This document shows, one piece after another, positions 26,749-35,646 of a stretch of 64,000 bases of DNA. The first letter of the stretch is position 1. Every line of letters starts with the position of its first letter. The notes under the pieces are model-generated. The model was not told where the DNA came from. It made no database searches and worked only from the letters and a program-made list of their open reading frames with translations. Position numbers and translations under genes: made by a program. Origin of the DNA: Acidobacteriota bacterium (GTDB taxonomy: Bacteria; Acidobacteriota; Vicinamibacteria; Vicinamibacterales; Vicinamibacteraceae); the NCBI GenBank assembly GCA_020845575.1, contig JADLFL010000037.1:1-64000 (forward strand), written 5' to 3'.

Positions 26749-29481
26749 ATGCGGCGCTGCGTGCTGATCCTCATCGTCGCGCTTTTCGGGTGGGCGTCGC
26801 CCGCGGCGGCGCAGCCTGTCGACCCGGTCACGGCGCTCGTGGTGCGTGCCGAGCAGGTGCTCGGGCCGGGGAATGATGCGGACGCGATTCGCGCGTTGTT
26901 CGCGCCCACTGCCGACGCCGGGCAGGTGGACGCGTTCGTGGCCGACGCCCCGCGCGCAACCACCACGCGGGCTGTGGTGCGCGAGCGCGACAGGCAGGAC
27001 CTCCAGGGCGGCCTCACGCGCGTCATTGTCGACACGTTGATCGAGACAGCGGCCGTCGCGCGCGTCTCGACGTGGCGCCTCGACATCGCCGGAGCACCGG
27101 ACGAGACGCGGGTCATCCAGTCGGCCGAGCGCCTCAGCGTCGTCGATGGTCTCGCGCGTCTGGCGCTGTCGGACCGTCAGTTCGCCGTCCGCAACCTGCG
27201 CATCTCTGGCGAGGATCTCGACATCGTCATCCCATCGGGCACGGCGTTCGTTGCGGAAGTGCACGGGCTGCCGACAGCCATCGTGGTACTCGGCAACGGC
27301 GAGGTGACGTTCGCCCCGGCGCCAGACTCCGAGAAGGGCCAGTTGACGCTGCTGACCGGACACGACGCGCTCCGCGCACGCGTGTCGCGCCTGTTCCTGC
27401 GCGTGAATCCCGCCGACCTCACGCAGCGCGTCACCATGAACGCGCTCGAGCCGATGGCCACCGACCGCACGCAGCTCGAACGCGCGCGCAAGCTGTTCAC
27501 CGAGCAGGTGGGCCTGTCGTACAGCCTCGACCTGAGCGATCTCAGTCGCGAGACGTGGAACCTCGTACCGCCCATCGGCGACGTGCTGATCGACATGGAT
27601 CTGGCGCGCTTCGGCCTGCTGTCCTACGCGCGCAGCGGCGGTGAGCCCGAGGACATCACGCTCTTCGACCGCAAGCGACGCAAGAACCTGTCGGTCTACA
27701 CCTCACTGCGCAACCTCCGGGCCCGCGACGCCCTTCGCTACGACGATGCGGAGCGGCTGGAGTATGTGGTGACGCATTACAACGTCGACGTGTCGTTCGA
27801 CCCCTCGCGCCTGTGGCTCGAGGGGCGCGCGGACCTCGACATGCGCATCACCGCGCTTGCGGCGCAGACGATCACCTTGCGCCTGGCCGAGCCGCTGGTG
27901 GTGCGTGCCGTCACCTCGGACGAGCACGGCCGGCTGCTCGCCCTCCGCGTCCGTGGCCAGAACAACATCGTCGTCAATCTGCCGGATTCGGTGAGGCAGG
28001 GGCAGACGCTGCGTCTCCGCGTGGCGTATGGCGGGCGCCTGCCGCCGATCACGCCCGAGCGCGAGACCATCGGCGCGACGCAGGACCAGGTGATGATGGA
28101 GATGCCCATCGAGCCGGAGCCCCGGTTCGTGTACAGCCATCGCGCGTACTGGTATCCGCAGAGCAGCGTGTCCACGTTTGCCACCGCGCGCATCCGCGTC
28201 ACGGTGCCCGGCGAGTTCACGGTGATCGGCAGCGGCGTTCCCGAGGCGCCGACACCCGTCACGAGCCCGGACGGCCGCGTTCGGCGGGCCTTTGCCTTCT
28301 CGGCCGGCCAACCTGTCCGCTATCTCTCGATCGCCGTGAGTCGGTTCGTGCGCGCCGCGACGACGCAGGTGACAAGGCAGGCACAGCCACAACCGGCAAC
28401 CGGCAACGGGCAACCGGCAACCGGACCACGCCTGTCGCGTCTCGGCAATGGCGTGTTTCACGAGACGACTGACGTCGAGGTGTGGAGTCAGCCGCGTCAG
28501 ACGTCCCGCGCGCGTGGCCTGTTGGAGACGACCGTCGACATCCTGCGCTTCTACGGCGATCTGGTGGACGACCTGCCGTTCCCGTCGTTCAGGCTCGTGC
28601 TTGCGGAGGACCGCCTCCCCGGCGGACACAGCCCCGCGTACTTCGCGCTGCTGCACCAGCCCATGCCGGGCACGCCGTTCACGTGGGGGCGCGATCCCGT
28701 CTCGTTCGGCGACTTCCCGCAGTTCTTCCTGGCGCACGAACTCGCGCACCAGTTCTGGGGGCAGGCGGTTGCCGGGGAGAACTACCACGAGCAGTGGATC
28801 AGCGAAGGCTTCGCGCAATATTTTGCGCTGCTGTACGCGCAGAAGGTACGACCGGGGTCGGCGGTGACCCGCGTCATGCGGCAGATGTACAGGTCCGCCG
28901 TGGAGGCGAGCGACGAGGGGGCGATCTGGCTCGGGTACCGGATCGGGCACCTGAAGGGCGAGAGCCGCGTCTTCAGGGCGACCGTCTACAACAAGAGCGC
29001 GTTGGTGCTGCACATGCTGCAGCGGTCGATGGGCGAAGCGGCGTTCGCGCGCGGACTCCAGCGGTTCTACGGCCAGAGTCGTTTCAGGCGTGTGGGGACC
29101 GACGACCTGCGCGTGGCGATGGAAGCGGAAGGCGGGCAGCCGCTCGGACGCTTCTTCGACGGGTGGGTCTACGGCAGGGACATCCCCACGCTCCGGTATG
29201 CCTGGGACCTGGCCGACGATGCGGCAGCAGGCGCACCGGGCTCGGCCGTCGTCAGGCTGAGGCTGGTGCAGGGACCGCACATCCACGACATTCCCGTGAC
29301 GGCGACCATCATCTACGCCGACGGCCGGACCGAGGACGTGGTGGTGGTGAGCCGCGAGGCGTCCACCGAGGTGCGCATCCCCGTCAGCGGGCGCGTACGC
29401 GAGGTGCGCCTCAACGAGGACTACGGCGCACTGGTGAAAACGGAGCGGATGCGCTCGTCGGCCGGCCCCGCTCTGCTATGA
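26749..29481 (+). CDS. Secreted M1-family zinc metallopeptidase
   Basis: The 910-residue protein has a signal peptide ending near AAAQP and a long N-terminal beta region. The gluzincin site is HELAH at 663-667 with the third ligand Glu686 in WISEGFAQY, the HExxH-X18-E spacing of aminopeptidase N relatives. The C-terminal region has helical and beta segments. It probably trims peptides in the periplasm or outside the cell. At about residues 547-561 an in-frame CAACCGG array inserts a QPATGNGQPATG peptide just before the catalytic domain, at a domain boundary. Confidence 0.88.
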   Translation: MRRCVLILIVALFGWASPAAAQPVDPVTALVVRAEQVLGPGNDADAIRALFAPTADAGQVDAFVADAPRATTTRAVVRERDRQDLQGGLTRVIVDTLIETAAVARVSTWRLDIAGAPDETRVIQSAERLSVVDGLARLALSDRQFAVRNLRISGEDLDIVIPSGTAFVAEVHGLPTAIVVLGNGEVTFAPAPDSEKGQLTLLTGHDALRARVSRLFLRVNPADLTQRVTMNALEPMATDRTQLERARKLFTEQVGLSYSLDLSDLSRETWNLVPPIGDVLIDMDLARFGLLSYARSGGEPEDITLFDRKRRKNLSVYTSLRNLRARDALRYDDAERLEYVVTHYNVDVSFDPSRLWLEGRADLDMRITALAAQTITLRLAEPLVVRAVTSDEHGRLLALRVRGQNNIVVNLPDSVRQGQTLRLRVAYGGRLPPITPERETIGATQDQVMMEMPIEPEPRFVYSHRAYWYPQSSVSTFATARIRVTVPGEFTVIGSGVPEAPTPVTSPDGRVRRAFAFSAGQPVRYLSIAVSRFVRAATTQVTRQAQPQPATGNGQPATGPRLSRLGNGVFHETTDVEVWSQPRQTSRARGLLETTVDILRFYGDLVDDLPFPSFRLVLAEDRLPGGHSPAYFALLHQPMPGTPFTWGRDPVSFGDFPQFFLAHELAHQFWGQAVAGENYHEQWISEGFAQYFALLYAQKVRPGSAVTRVMRQMYRSAVEASDEGAIWLGYRIGHLKGESRVFRATVYNKSALVLHMLQRSMGEAAFARGLQRFYGQSRFRRVGTDDLRVAMEAEGGQPLGRFFDGWVYGRDIPTLRYAWDLADDAAAGAPGSAVVRLRLVQGPHIHDIPVTATIIYADGRTEDVVVVSREASTEVRIPVSGRVREVRLNEDYGALVKTERMRSSAGPALL
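28390..28427. repeat. CAACCGG heptad array inside the M1 peptidase gene
   Basis: Five to six CAACCGG-like units lie in frame and encode the seven-residue period QPATGNG. The flanking protein sequence continues uninterrupted. Confidence 0.85.
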
Positions 29482-29508
29482 TCCGCCCTTGCGGGCGCTC
29501 CCGCGCAC

Positions 29509-29528
29509 GGGCCGGGCAAGCCCGGCCC
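29509..29528. repeat. REP-like palindrome
   Basis: GGGCCGGGCAAGCCCGGCCC is a palindrome with a short loop. The same core recurs at 40209-40228 (inverted reading), 47557-47577 and, degenerate, 54409-54427. It lies between the M1 peptidase and the NuoG-like gene. Confidence 0.8.
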
Positions 29529-29607
29529 CTACACCTCGAGGTACAGGGGGTGCGCTCGGCCATGGCGGGACGCAGCAGGGACTTTTCAGGGCATATTCCG
29601 GGATTCT

Positions 29608-31395
29608 ATGGAGACAGTCACCCTCACCATCGACGGCCGCGAGGTCACCGTCGCCAAAGGCACGTCGGTGCTGCAGGCCTCGATCGAGAGCGGGATCGAC
29701 GTGCCGTACTACTGCTACCACCCGGGCCTCGGCGTGGATGGCAGTTGCCGCGTCTGTCTCGTGAAGATCGAGAAGATGCCGAAGCTGCAGGTGTCGTGTT
29801 CGATCACGGCCACCGACGGCATGGTCGTGTCCACGCAGGCGGAATACGTGGTCAAGGCGCGCGCCGGCGTGTTCGAGTTCCTGCTGCTGAACCATCCGCT
29901 CGACTGCCCCGTGTGCGACAAGGGTGGCGAGTGCCCGCTGCAGGACTTCTCGTACACCTTCGGTCCTGACGAGAGCCGCAACCAGTTCCCGCGCCGCGTG
30001 TTCGACGGCGAGGGCGTGAAGGCCGACGTCGATTTCGGTCCGACGCTGATGCTGAACCGGAACCGCTGCATCATGTGCACGCGCTGCATCAGGTTCATGC
30101 GCGAGATCGACGGCGATCCGCAGATCGGCATCCTCACGCGCGGCAACTCCAGCGAGATCGCGACGTTCGAGGAGCAGGGTGTCCATTCGCTCCTGTCGGG
30201 CAACCTGATGGACGTGTGTCCCGTGGGCGCCATCACGACGCGCGACTACCGCTTCAAGTCGCGGCCGTGGGACAACCCGAGCGCCGTCGACACCATCTGC
30301 ACGTCGTGCGAGAAGGGCTGCAACACGACCGCATGGCTGCGCGCCAAGCCCGAGTGGGCCCAGGGCGCCACGCTCGCGCGCTTCACGCCGCGCTACAACC
30401 CCGACGTCAACCAGTACTGGATGTGCGACAGGGGCCGCTTCGACTACCACTGGATCGAGAGTGAGCAACGACTTACGCGTCCGATCCTCGCCGACGCGCA
30501 GGGCTTGCAGGCGACGGCCACGTGGAACCAGACGCTCGATCGCCTGCGCGACGTGCTTGCCGAGGCCGACGGCAGCGTGCGGTTCCTGCTGTCTGCGCAC
30601 GCGAGCCACGAGGAACTGTTCGTCTTCGCGAAGCTCGGACAGGCACTGCTCGGCGACGCCGCGCAGGACGCGTTCGACGTGACCTGGACGTCCAGTCACA
30701 AGCCGCAGTCGCCGAACACGAAGTTCCCGATCGGCGCGGTCGACGCGCCCAACGTCGCGGGTGCGCGCATCCTCGGGCTGACGGGCGTCACGGGTGAGAC
30801 GCCGGATCTCGCGTCGCTGACGCGTGCCGTCGACGCGGGTGGCGTGAAGGTGCTGTACGTCTTCGCGCCCGGTCCCGAGTGGTCGCTGGGCGACACGTCG
30901 TGGATCGTCGAGGCGCGCAAGGCAGGCCGCATCGGGACGCTGGTGGTGCAGGGCGTGCTGATGACGCCGCTTGCCGCCGCCGCGGACGTGGTGCTGCCGG
31001 GCGCGGCCTTCATCGAGAAGGACGCGTCGTACACCAACGACCAGGGCCGCCTCCAGTTCACCACGCGCGCGTTCCCGCCGCCGGGTGAGGCCATCGAAGA
31101 TACGGCGCTCGTGCTGAAGATCGCGCGGGCGGTGGGGCACGACACGGGATACGACTCGTCGGCTGCCGTACGCGTGGCCATTGGCACCACGCTGCCCGAC
31201 GAGCCAGGGCTCGCGGGGATCGGTACCGCCACGTTCGGCGAGGCACGCGCGGCGAAGCACTGGCTGCAGTCGAGCAACGCTTCCGAGCGCGTCAAGTGGG
31301 ACACGCTCTTCCAGGACCTGCCCCCGGTGAAGTTCGCCGACATGCTCAAGCCGAAGCCGGCAGGGGACGTGATCCCGCTCCGCAAGGTGGACTGA
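29608..31395 (+). CDS. NuoG-like iron-sulfur protein (complex I 75-kDa subunit type), short
   Basis: The 595-residue protein carries a plant-type [2Fe-2S] site (C36, C47, C50, C64), the His-Cys3 [4Fe-4S] site (H96, C100, C103, C109) and cysteines C154, C157, C160 and C204. Further cysteines C231, C234 and C238 open the molybdopterin-oxidoreductase-like part. This is the NuoG arrangement, but the protein is about 300 residues shorter than E. coli NuoG and no other nuo gene is in the window. It may serve complex I encoded elsewhere or act as a hydrogenase/formate dehydrogenase partner. Confidence 0.85.
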   Translation: METVTLTIDGREVTVAKGTSVLQASIESGIDVPYYCYHPGLGVDGSCRVCLVKIEKMPKLQVSCSITATDGMVVSTQAEYVVKARAGVFEFLLLNHPLDCPVCDKGGECPLQDFSYTFGPDESRNQFPRRVFDGEGVKADVDFGPTLMLNRNRCIMCTRCIRFMREIDGDPQIGILTRGNSSEIATFEEQGVHSLLSGNLMDVCPVGAITTRDYRFKSRPWDNPSAVDTICTSCEKGCNTTAWLRAKPEWAQGATLARFTPRYNPDVNQYWMCDRGRFDYHWIESEQRLTRPILADAQGLQATATWNQTLDRLRDVLAEADGSVRFLLSAHASHEELFVFAKLGQALLGDAAQDAFDVTWTSSHKPQSPNTKFPIGAVDAPNVAGARILGLTGVTGETPDLASLTRAVDAGGVKVLYVFAPGPEWSLGDTSWIVEARKAGRIGTLVVQGVLMTPLAAAADVVLPGAAFIEKDASYTNDQGRLQFTTRAFPPPGEAIEDTALVLKIARAVGHDTGYDSSAAVRVAIGTTLPDEPGLAGIGTATFGEARAAKHWLQSSNASERVKWDTLFQDLPPVKFADMLKPKPAGDVIPLRKVD

Positions 31396-31443
31396 GCGGG
31401 ACTCTCCCTGATTTCGCTCATCGTCAACCCTGCTTCCGGGCCC

Positions 31444-32298
31444 GTGACGCGCGGGCTGGCGCGCGCGGACCGCGTGCGATTCGTGAGCGATCTGTTGCGC
31501 ACGCTCGGAGCGGCTGACGTGCGGGCGACGGCGACGACGGCCACCGGCGACGCCACGCGCGCGGCGCGGGACGCGCGTGACGCGGGTGCGGATCGCGTGA
31601 TCGTCTGGGGTGGCGACGGCACGCTGAACGAAGTCGCGTCGGTGCTGGTCGGCAGTCGCGTGCCGATCGGGATCGTGGCTGGCGGTTCGGGCAATGGTGT
31701 CGCGCGCGGCCTCGGCCTGCCGCTCGACGTGACAGCCGCCGTCACGGTGGCGATGACGGGTTCGCCGCGCGACATCGACACGGGCCTGGTCGATGGCCGC
31801 ACGTTTCTCAACCTTGCCGGAATGGGACTGGACGCCGCCGTGGCGCAGCGCGTCAACACGGCCAACACGCGGCGCGGCCTGGGCCCGTACGTGTCGTCGA
31901 TCCTCCACGAGTGGCGGACGTTCGAGTCGCAGCGCTTCAGTCTCCAACTCGATGACGCTCCGAGCGTGGAGGTCCACGCGCACGTCGTCGCTGTGTGCAA
32001 CGGTCAGCAGTATGGCCATGGTGCCCGCATCGCTCCAGATGCGGCATTCGACGATGGATGGCTGGATGTTGTGGCGGTGCCGCCCATCACCACGATGCGG
32101 ATCGTGCGTCATGGGTGGCGGCTGTTCCACGGAACGCTCACCCGCGTGCCCGGCGTGTTCGCGGGCCGCGCGCGTCGCGTGACGATCGCGCAGGAGCGTC
32201 CCCTCGCGTTGCATCTCGATGGCGAAGTCATCGCCCCCGCACGCACGCGCACGTTCGAGGTCCGCCCCCACAGCCTGCGTGTGCTCGTACCGGCATGA
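31444..32298 (+). CDS. Diacylglycerol/sphingosine kinase-like lipid kinase (YegS type)
   Basis: The protein has the DAGK catalytic signature GGDGTLNEV and GGSGNGVARGLG. From the GTG at 31444 it has 284 residues. However, the family's first strand and motif LIVNPASGP is encoded just upstream in the same open frame (31411-31443), which begins right after the NuoG-like stop. No ATG, GTG or TTG is available there, only ATT at 31411 or CTG at 31408, so the native start may be non-standard. The likely role is phosphorylating a membrane lipid. Confidence 0.82.
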   Translation: MTRGLARADRVRFVSDLLRTLGAADVRATATTATGDATRAARDARDAGADRVIVWGGDGTLNEVASVLVGSRVPIGIVAGGSGNGVARGLGLPLDVTAAVTVAMTGSPRDIDTGLVDGRTFLNLAGMGLDAAVAQRVNTANTRRGLGPYVSSILHEWRTFESQRFSLQLDDAPSVEVHAHVVAVCNGQQYGHGARIAPDAAFDDGWLDVVAVPPITTMRIVRHGWRLFHGTLTRVPGVFAGRARRVTIAQERPLALHLDGEVIAPARTRTFEVRPHSLRVLVPA

Positions 32299-32363
32299 TC
32301 AATGCCGCCATGCCGCGATGCCGCGATGCCAGGGGCCAGGCTCGGAGAGCCCTACCATCCCGT

Positions 32364-32519
32364 CGGTTGCCGGTTGCCGGTTGCCGGTTGCCGGTTGCCG
32401 GTTGCCCGGTTGCCGGTTGCCCGTTGCCCGTTTGCCGGTTGCCGGTTGCCCGTTTGCCGGTTGCCGGTTGTCGGTTGCCGGTTCCCGTTTGCCCGGTGCC
32501 CGGTGCCCGGTGCCCGGTT
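32364..32519. repeat. Longest CCGGTTG heptad array
   Basis: About 155 nt of CCGGTTG units with GCCCGTT and GCCGTTT variants change at the right end into GGTGCCC units. It fills most of the gap between the lipid kinase and the GAF protein. A GGCTCGGAGAGCC palindrome precedes it at 32335-32354. No gene is seen in the gap. Confidence 0.9.
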
Positions 32520-32581
32520 TATATTAGCCACCGCATGCTGTCTGGCGACGAGCGGGACTTGCGCGGGGTGGAGTTGACGGC

Positions 32582-33931
32582 ATGACGCGGACGTCGGTGC
32601 GGGTCGTGCTGGTCCTGTTGCTGCTCGTTGGCGTGGGTGTGGCGGCGTGGCAGTCGTACGTGCTCGAGACGCGGCGTCTCGCCGGCCAGCGACAGGAGCA
32701 GTCGCTCGATGGACTCCGCACGCAGGTGCTGCACGCGATCGACGACACGCGGACCGCACAGCAGGCCTATCTCGCACAGGGGCAGGGGCTCGATTTCTGG
32801 GAGGCGAAGTTCGCCGAAGCGATGGCGGACCTCACGCAGGGCCTCGCGGCGTTCCGCACGCAGGCTGCCGGACAACCCGCCGCGACCGAGGCGCTGGATG
32901 CCGCCGATCGTGCGCTGAAGGTCTACGAAGGCGTCGACAGGCGCATCCGCAGTTTCGTGGTGAACAAGGCGGAACTGATGGCCGCCGACGCGGTGTACGA
33001 GGACGGCATCAAGACCGCGGGCGTGATGCGCGCGAGCGTCGAACAGGCGCACGCGGCGCTCGCCGGACCGCTCCGCATGGGCGGCGACGAGCGTCGCCTC
33101 CAGTACATCCTGGCCGGCGCGGCAGCCGCCGCGGGCATCCTCGTGTCGCTGTTGCTGCTGCCGACAGGCCGTCGGGACGAGCCCGAGGTCGAACTGCATG
33201 CACCCGCGAACTCCCTGCACCTGCACGATCGGACGACTCGTGTGGACCCCGCGCCCGTGGATGCCACAGACACGATACGGCCGGCTGTCGCCGCCCCGGG
33301 ACACAAGCCCCACATGACGGCCGGGCGCGGAGAGCCGCTCCTGCCTACAGCTGCAGATGGCAGGGCCGGCTCTCCGAGCCCGGCCACTACCGCGGCGCCG
33401 CGCATCGACGTGCATTCCGAGATGCCCACGCCGGTGCCTGCGGCGGCCGAGGAGAGTACGCGCCGCGGCGGACGTCCTCTTGCAGACGATGCGCTCGATG
33501 CGACGGCGAAGGTGTGTACGGACCTGGCGCGCGTGAAGGATGCCGACCAACTGCGCGACGCGCTCGGCAGGGCCGCACGTCTGCTCGATGCGTCGGGCGT
33601 GATCGTGTGGGTCACCGACGGCGGTGGCAAGGCGCTCAAGCCGCTCCTGACGTACGGCTATCCCGAAGAGGCCCTCCGGCGCATCCCGACGCTGCCGCGC
33701 GATCAGGACAATGCGACAGCCGCCGCCTGGCGCGATGCGGTGACGCAGGTGGTCGACGCCACCGAGACGGCTCCCGGGGCGATTGCCGTCCCGCTGATCG
33801 TGCCGCAGGGATGCGTGGGCGTGCTGGCCGCCGAGATCCGGCACGGTCGAGAGGCCGACTCCGCGACGCGCGCCCTCGCGCAGATCGTCGCCGCGCAGTT
33901 GGCGGTATTGCTCCCGACCGAAACCGTGTAG
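32582..33931 (+). CDS. Membrane-bound sensor with extracytoplasmic helical domain and GAF domain
   Basis: The 449-residue protein has a first membrane segment at 7-24, a helical extracytoplasmic region (25-178) like CHASE3-type sensors, and a second membrane segment at 180-198. A disordered linker (about 200-290) and a C-terminal GAF-type domain (about 300-449; ASGVIVWVTDGGG, GAIAVPLIV) follow. It has no kinase or cyclase output domain, so it probably passes a signal to a partner. The linker includes a copy of the palindromic GAGAGCC-type repeat (33324-33392). Confidence 0.75.
   Translation: MTRTSVRVVLVLLLLVGVGVAAWQSYVLETRRLAGQRQEQSLDGLRTQVLHAIDDTRTAQQAYLAQGQGLDFWEAKFAEAMADLTQGLAAFRTQAAGQPAATEALDAADRALKVYEGVDRRIRSFVVNKAELMAADAVYEDGIKTAGVMRASVEQAHAALAGPLRMGGDERRLQYILAGAAAAAGILVSLLLLPTGRRDEPEVELHAPANSLHLHDRTTRVDPAPVDATDTIRPAVAAPGHKPHMTAGRGEPLLPTAADGRAGSPSPATTAAPRIDVHSEMPTPVPAAAEESTRRGGRPLADDALDATAKVCTDLARVKDADQLRDALGRAARLLDASGVIVWVTDGGGKALKPLLTYGYPEEALRRIPTLPRDQDNATAAAWRDAVTQVVDATETAPGAIAVPLIVPQGCVGVLAAEIRHGREADSATRALAQIVAAQLAVLLPTETV
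33324..33392. repeat. GGCTCTCCGAGCC-type palindromic repeat pair
   Basis: Two related units (GCGGAGAGCC and GGCCGGCTCTCCGAGCCCGG) lie in the linker-coding part of the GAF gene. Further units are at 32335-32354 and 33942-33962. They are in frame and low in sequence constraint. Confidence 0.65.
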
Positions 33932-33967
33932 AGAAACAGAGCCGGCTCTCCGAGCCTGACCCTCCCG

Positions 33968-34255
33968 TTACGACCGGTTGCCTGTTGCCGGTTGCCTGTT
34001 GCCGGTGCTGGCCCTTGCGCACGGCTTCGGGGCGGTCCCGTTCGAGGCGCAGTCGAGCACCGGTTTGATCACGACGCGCAGCGGACCGACGTCGCGTCGC
34101 GCGACGGGGGGCGGCGGGGGCACGGGCAGACTCACGTCCGTGGCCGAGATGCTGCTGTCGCGGAACGGCAGCGTGAGGGGTGTTGCGGCGTGCGTCACGG
34201 TCGCCGCCGCCAGCACGCACGCGGAGACACCCAGACACACGACAGTCATGAGCAC
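33968..34255 (-). CDS. Small secreted proline-rich protein
   Basis: A protein of about 95 residues has a signal peptide (VLMTVVCLGVSACVLAAATVTHA) and a proline-rich stretch. Its C-terminal tail STGNRQPATGNRS is encoded by the CCGGTTG array at 33973-34007, so the original end is probably lost. The GTG at 34255 has GAGGAGG 5 nt upstream; a GTG at 34261 overlaps that site and is unlikely. Function unknown. Confidence 0.6.
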   Translation of the reverse strand: MLMTVVCLGVSACVLAAATVTHAATPLTLPFRDSSISATDVSLPVPPPPPVARRDVGPLRVVIKPVLDCASNGTAPKPCARASTGNRQPATGNRS

Positions 34256-34335
34256 GGCCACCTCCTCGGATAACGGATTCGAGCGATACCGCTACTAGAC
34301 GTGCCGGCGGAGGCCGTGGTTCGGCCTCCGTGCCC

Positions 34336-35364
34336 TCATGCCACGAAGCGCTGGCGCCGAGTGACGATTCGCTCGCCAGACGTGTTGGATGGCGTCTCCA
34401 GCGTGACGGTGATGGTCTGCGCCTGGCGGTTTCGCACGATCCCGACGGCGACGGTCTTGCCATCCTCCGCATCGCGCAGATGATTCGCGACGTCGCCGGC
34501 GTTCTTCACGGGCGTCCCATTGACGGTCGTGATCACGTCGCCAGCCTGGATTCCCGCTCTGGCGGCTGCCGATGCGTCGGCGACGTGTGACACCAGCGCG
34601 CCCTCCTTCACCCCGAAGTACGCGGCGAGCTGTTCTTCGAGCGGCTGGAGCGTGACGCCGAGCCGGCCGCGTGCGACGCGGATCCGCAGGCCGTCGGGCG
34701 CGTTCCTGAAGACGAATGGCTGGACGTCCCTGCCGGGGCCGATCTCGCGCCGGCGCTCCAGTTCCATCACGCGGCCCGGTTCGCGACGGAAGCTCAGCGT
34801 TCCCGCGGCCGGGGCCTCCGGTGTGATCGAGACGGTGTGTCGGTTCGTGCCCCTGACGTAGGCGATGGGAAGCGCCCGGCCGTCGGGCGACTCGCCGATC
34901 ACGCGCGACAACTGACGGGCGCTCCTGATCCTCTCGCCGTCGACCGACACGATCACGTCCTTCGCGAGCAGACCTGCCTTTGCGGCCGCCGAACCGGCGG
35001 CCACCTCGCTCACCAACGCGCCCGTCACGCCGTCGAGCCCCGCGGCCTTCGCTTCCTCGGCCGTCACATCGCGTGTGCTCACGCCAAGCCTGGGACGGCC
35101 ACCCAGTGCGAACTCCTGCGCGAGGTCGCGCATCTCGAGAGCCTGGGTGGCGAGCACCTCGACGTCGATGTCCTTCACGGCTTCCTCGGCCGCCCGCGTG
35201 GCCCGCTCGACGATGCGCTCGACGTCGACGATCCGCTCACGGTCCTCGCTCGTCGTCCGGGTGCCTGGCGCGTCCTGCCCGTACAGCGTCGGGCTTACGA
35301 CGAATCCGCCGCTGATGACGATGGCTGCGGCTGCCACATTGGCCAACCAGAATCTGCTCTGCAT
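34336..35364 (-). CDS. Periplasmic double-PDZ protein without protease domain
   Basis: The 342-residue protein has a signal peptide (about 1-30), a helical segment, and two PDZ domains (about 82-180 and 220-320). Each has the GLGV/VTGALVSEV and GDVI..VNG carboxylate-binding features of DegP-type PDZs. The trypsin-like protease domain is absent. It may bind C-termini of misfolded envelope proteins as an adaptor. AGGAGGAG lies 7-8 nt before the ATG. An 8-bp hairpin without a clear U-tract lies downstream at 34309-34329. Confidence 0.82.
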   Translation of the reverse strand: MQSRFWLANVAAAAIVISGGFVVSPTLYGQDAPGTRTTSEDRERIVDVERIVERATRAAEEAVKDIDVEVLATQALEMRDLAQEFALGGRPRLGVSTRDVTAEEAKAAGLDGVTGALVSEVAAGSAAAKAGLLAKDVIVSVDGERIRSARQLSRVIGESPDGRALPIAYVRGTNRHTVSITPEAPAAGTLSFRREPGRVMELERRREIGPGRDVQPFVFRNAPDGLRIRVARGRLGVTLQPLEEQLAAYFGVKEGALVSHVADASAAARAGIQAGDVITTVNGTPVKNAGDVANHLRDAEDGKTVAVGIVRNRQAQTITVTLETPSNTSGERIVTRRQRFVA

Positions 35365-35412
35365 TGTCGAACTCCTCCTTGGGACACCACGAATCACCTC
35401 GAGACCGCCACG

Positions 35413-35522
35413 TGCGCGGGTGGCGCCGGACGGGGCCGCCCCGCCCGCGCGCAGGCGCGTCTCCCGTACGAGTGCGTTTCGCGCCGAGGACGGGTGGGGC
35501 TGTCCGGCGACAGGACCCGCGC
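35413..35522 (+). repeat. GC-rich structured leader-like element, copy B
   Basis: The 110-bp sequence begins GCGCGGGTGG and ends GGACCCGCGC, so the ends pair over 8 bp. Inside are hairpins CGGGGCCGCCCCG and CTGTCCGGCGACAG. It is nearly identical to copy C read on the other strand and points toward the glutamine synthetase start 125 nt away. It lies in the divergent region between the PDZ and glutamine synthetase genes; no gene is seen there. Confidence 0.75.
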
Positions 35523-35646
35523 TGCGCCTCCGCAGACTCGGCTACGTGAGACGGTGGCGTGGGCCTGAAGGTTGACGAGGGCGGATTACACTTGTGACGG
35601 GCTGGCCGCTCGCCGCCCGTATCGGGCCGCGTCAGGAGAGATCACG

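Noticed and set aside
29476-32271. Minus-strand frame of 931 codons
   Set aside because: It is the shadow of the NuoG-like and lipid kinase genes, both with strong motifs.
34309-34329. Intrinsic terminator after the double-PDZ gene
   Set aside because: The 8-bp stem is good but there is no T-run in either direction, so it is only mentioned with the gene.
35413-35522. Known glnA (glutamine) riboswitch
   Set aside because: The element lies upstream of glutamine synthetase but I cannot recognise the glnA RNA consensus, and the same element precedes an ATPase gene.
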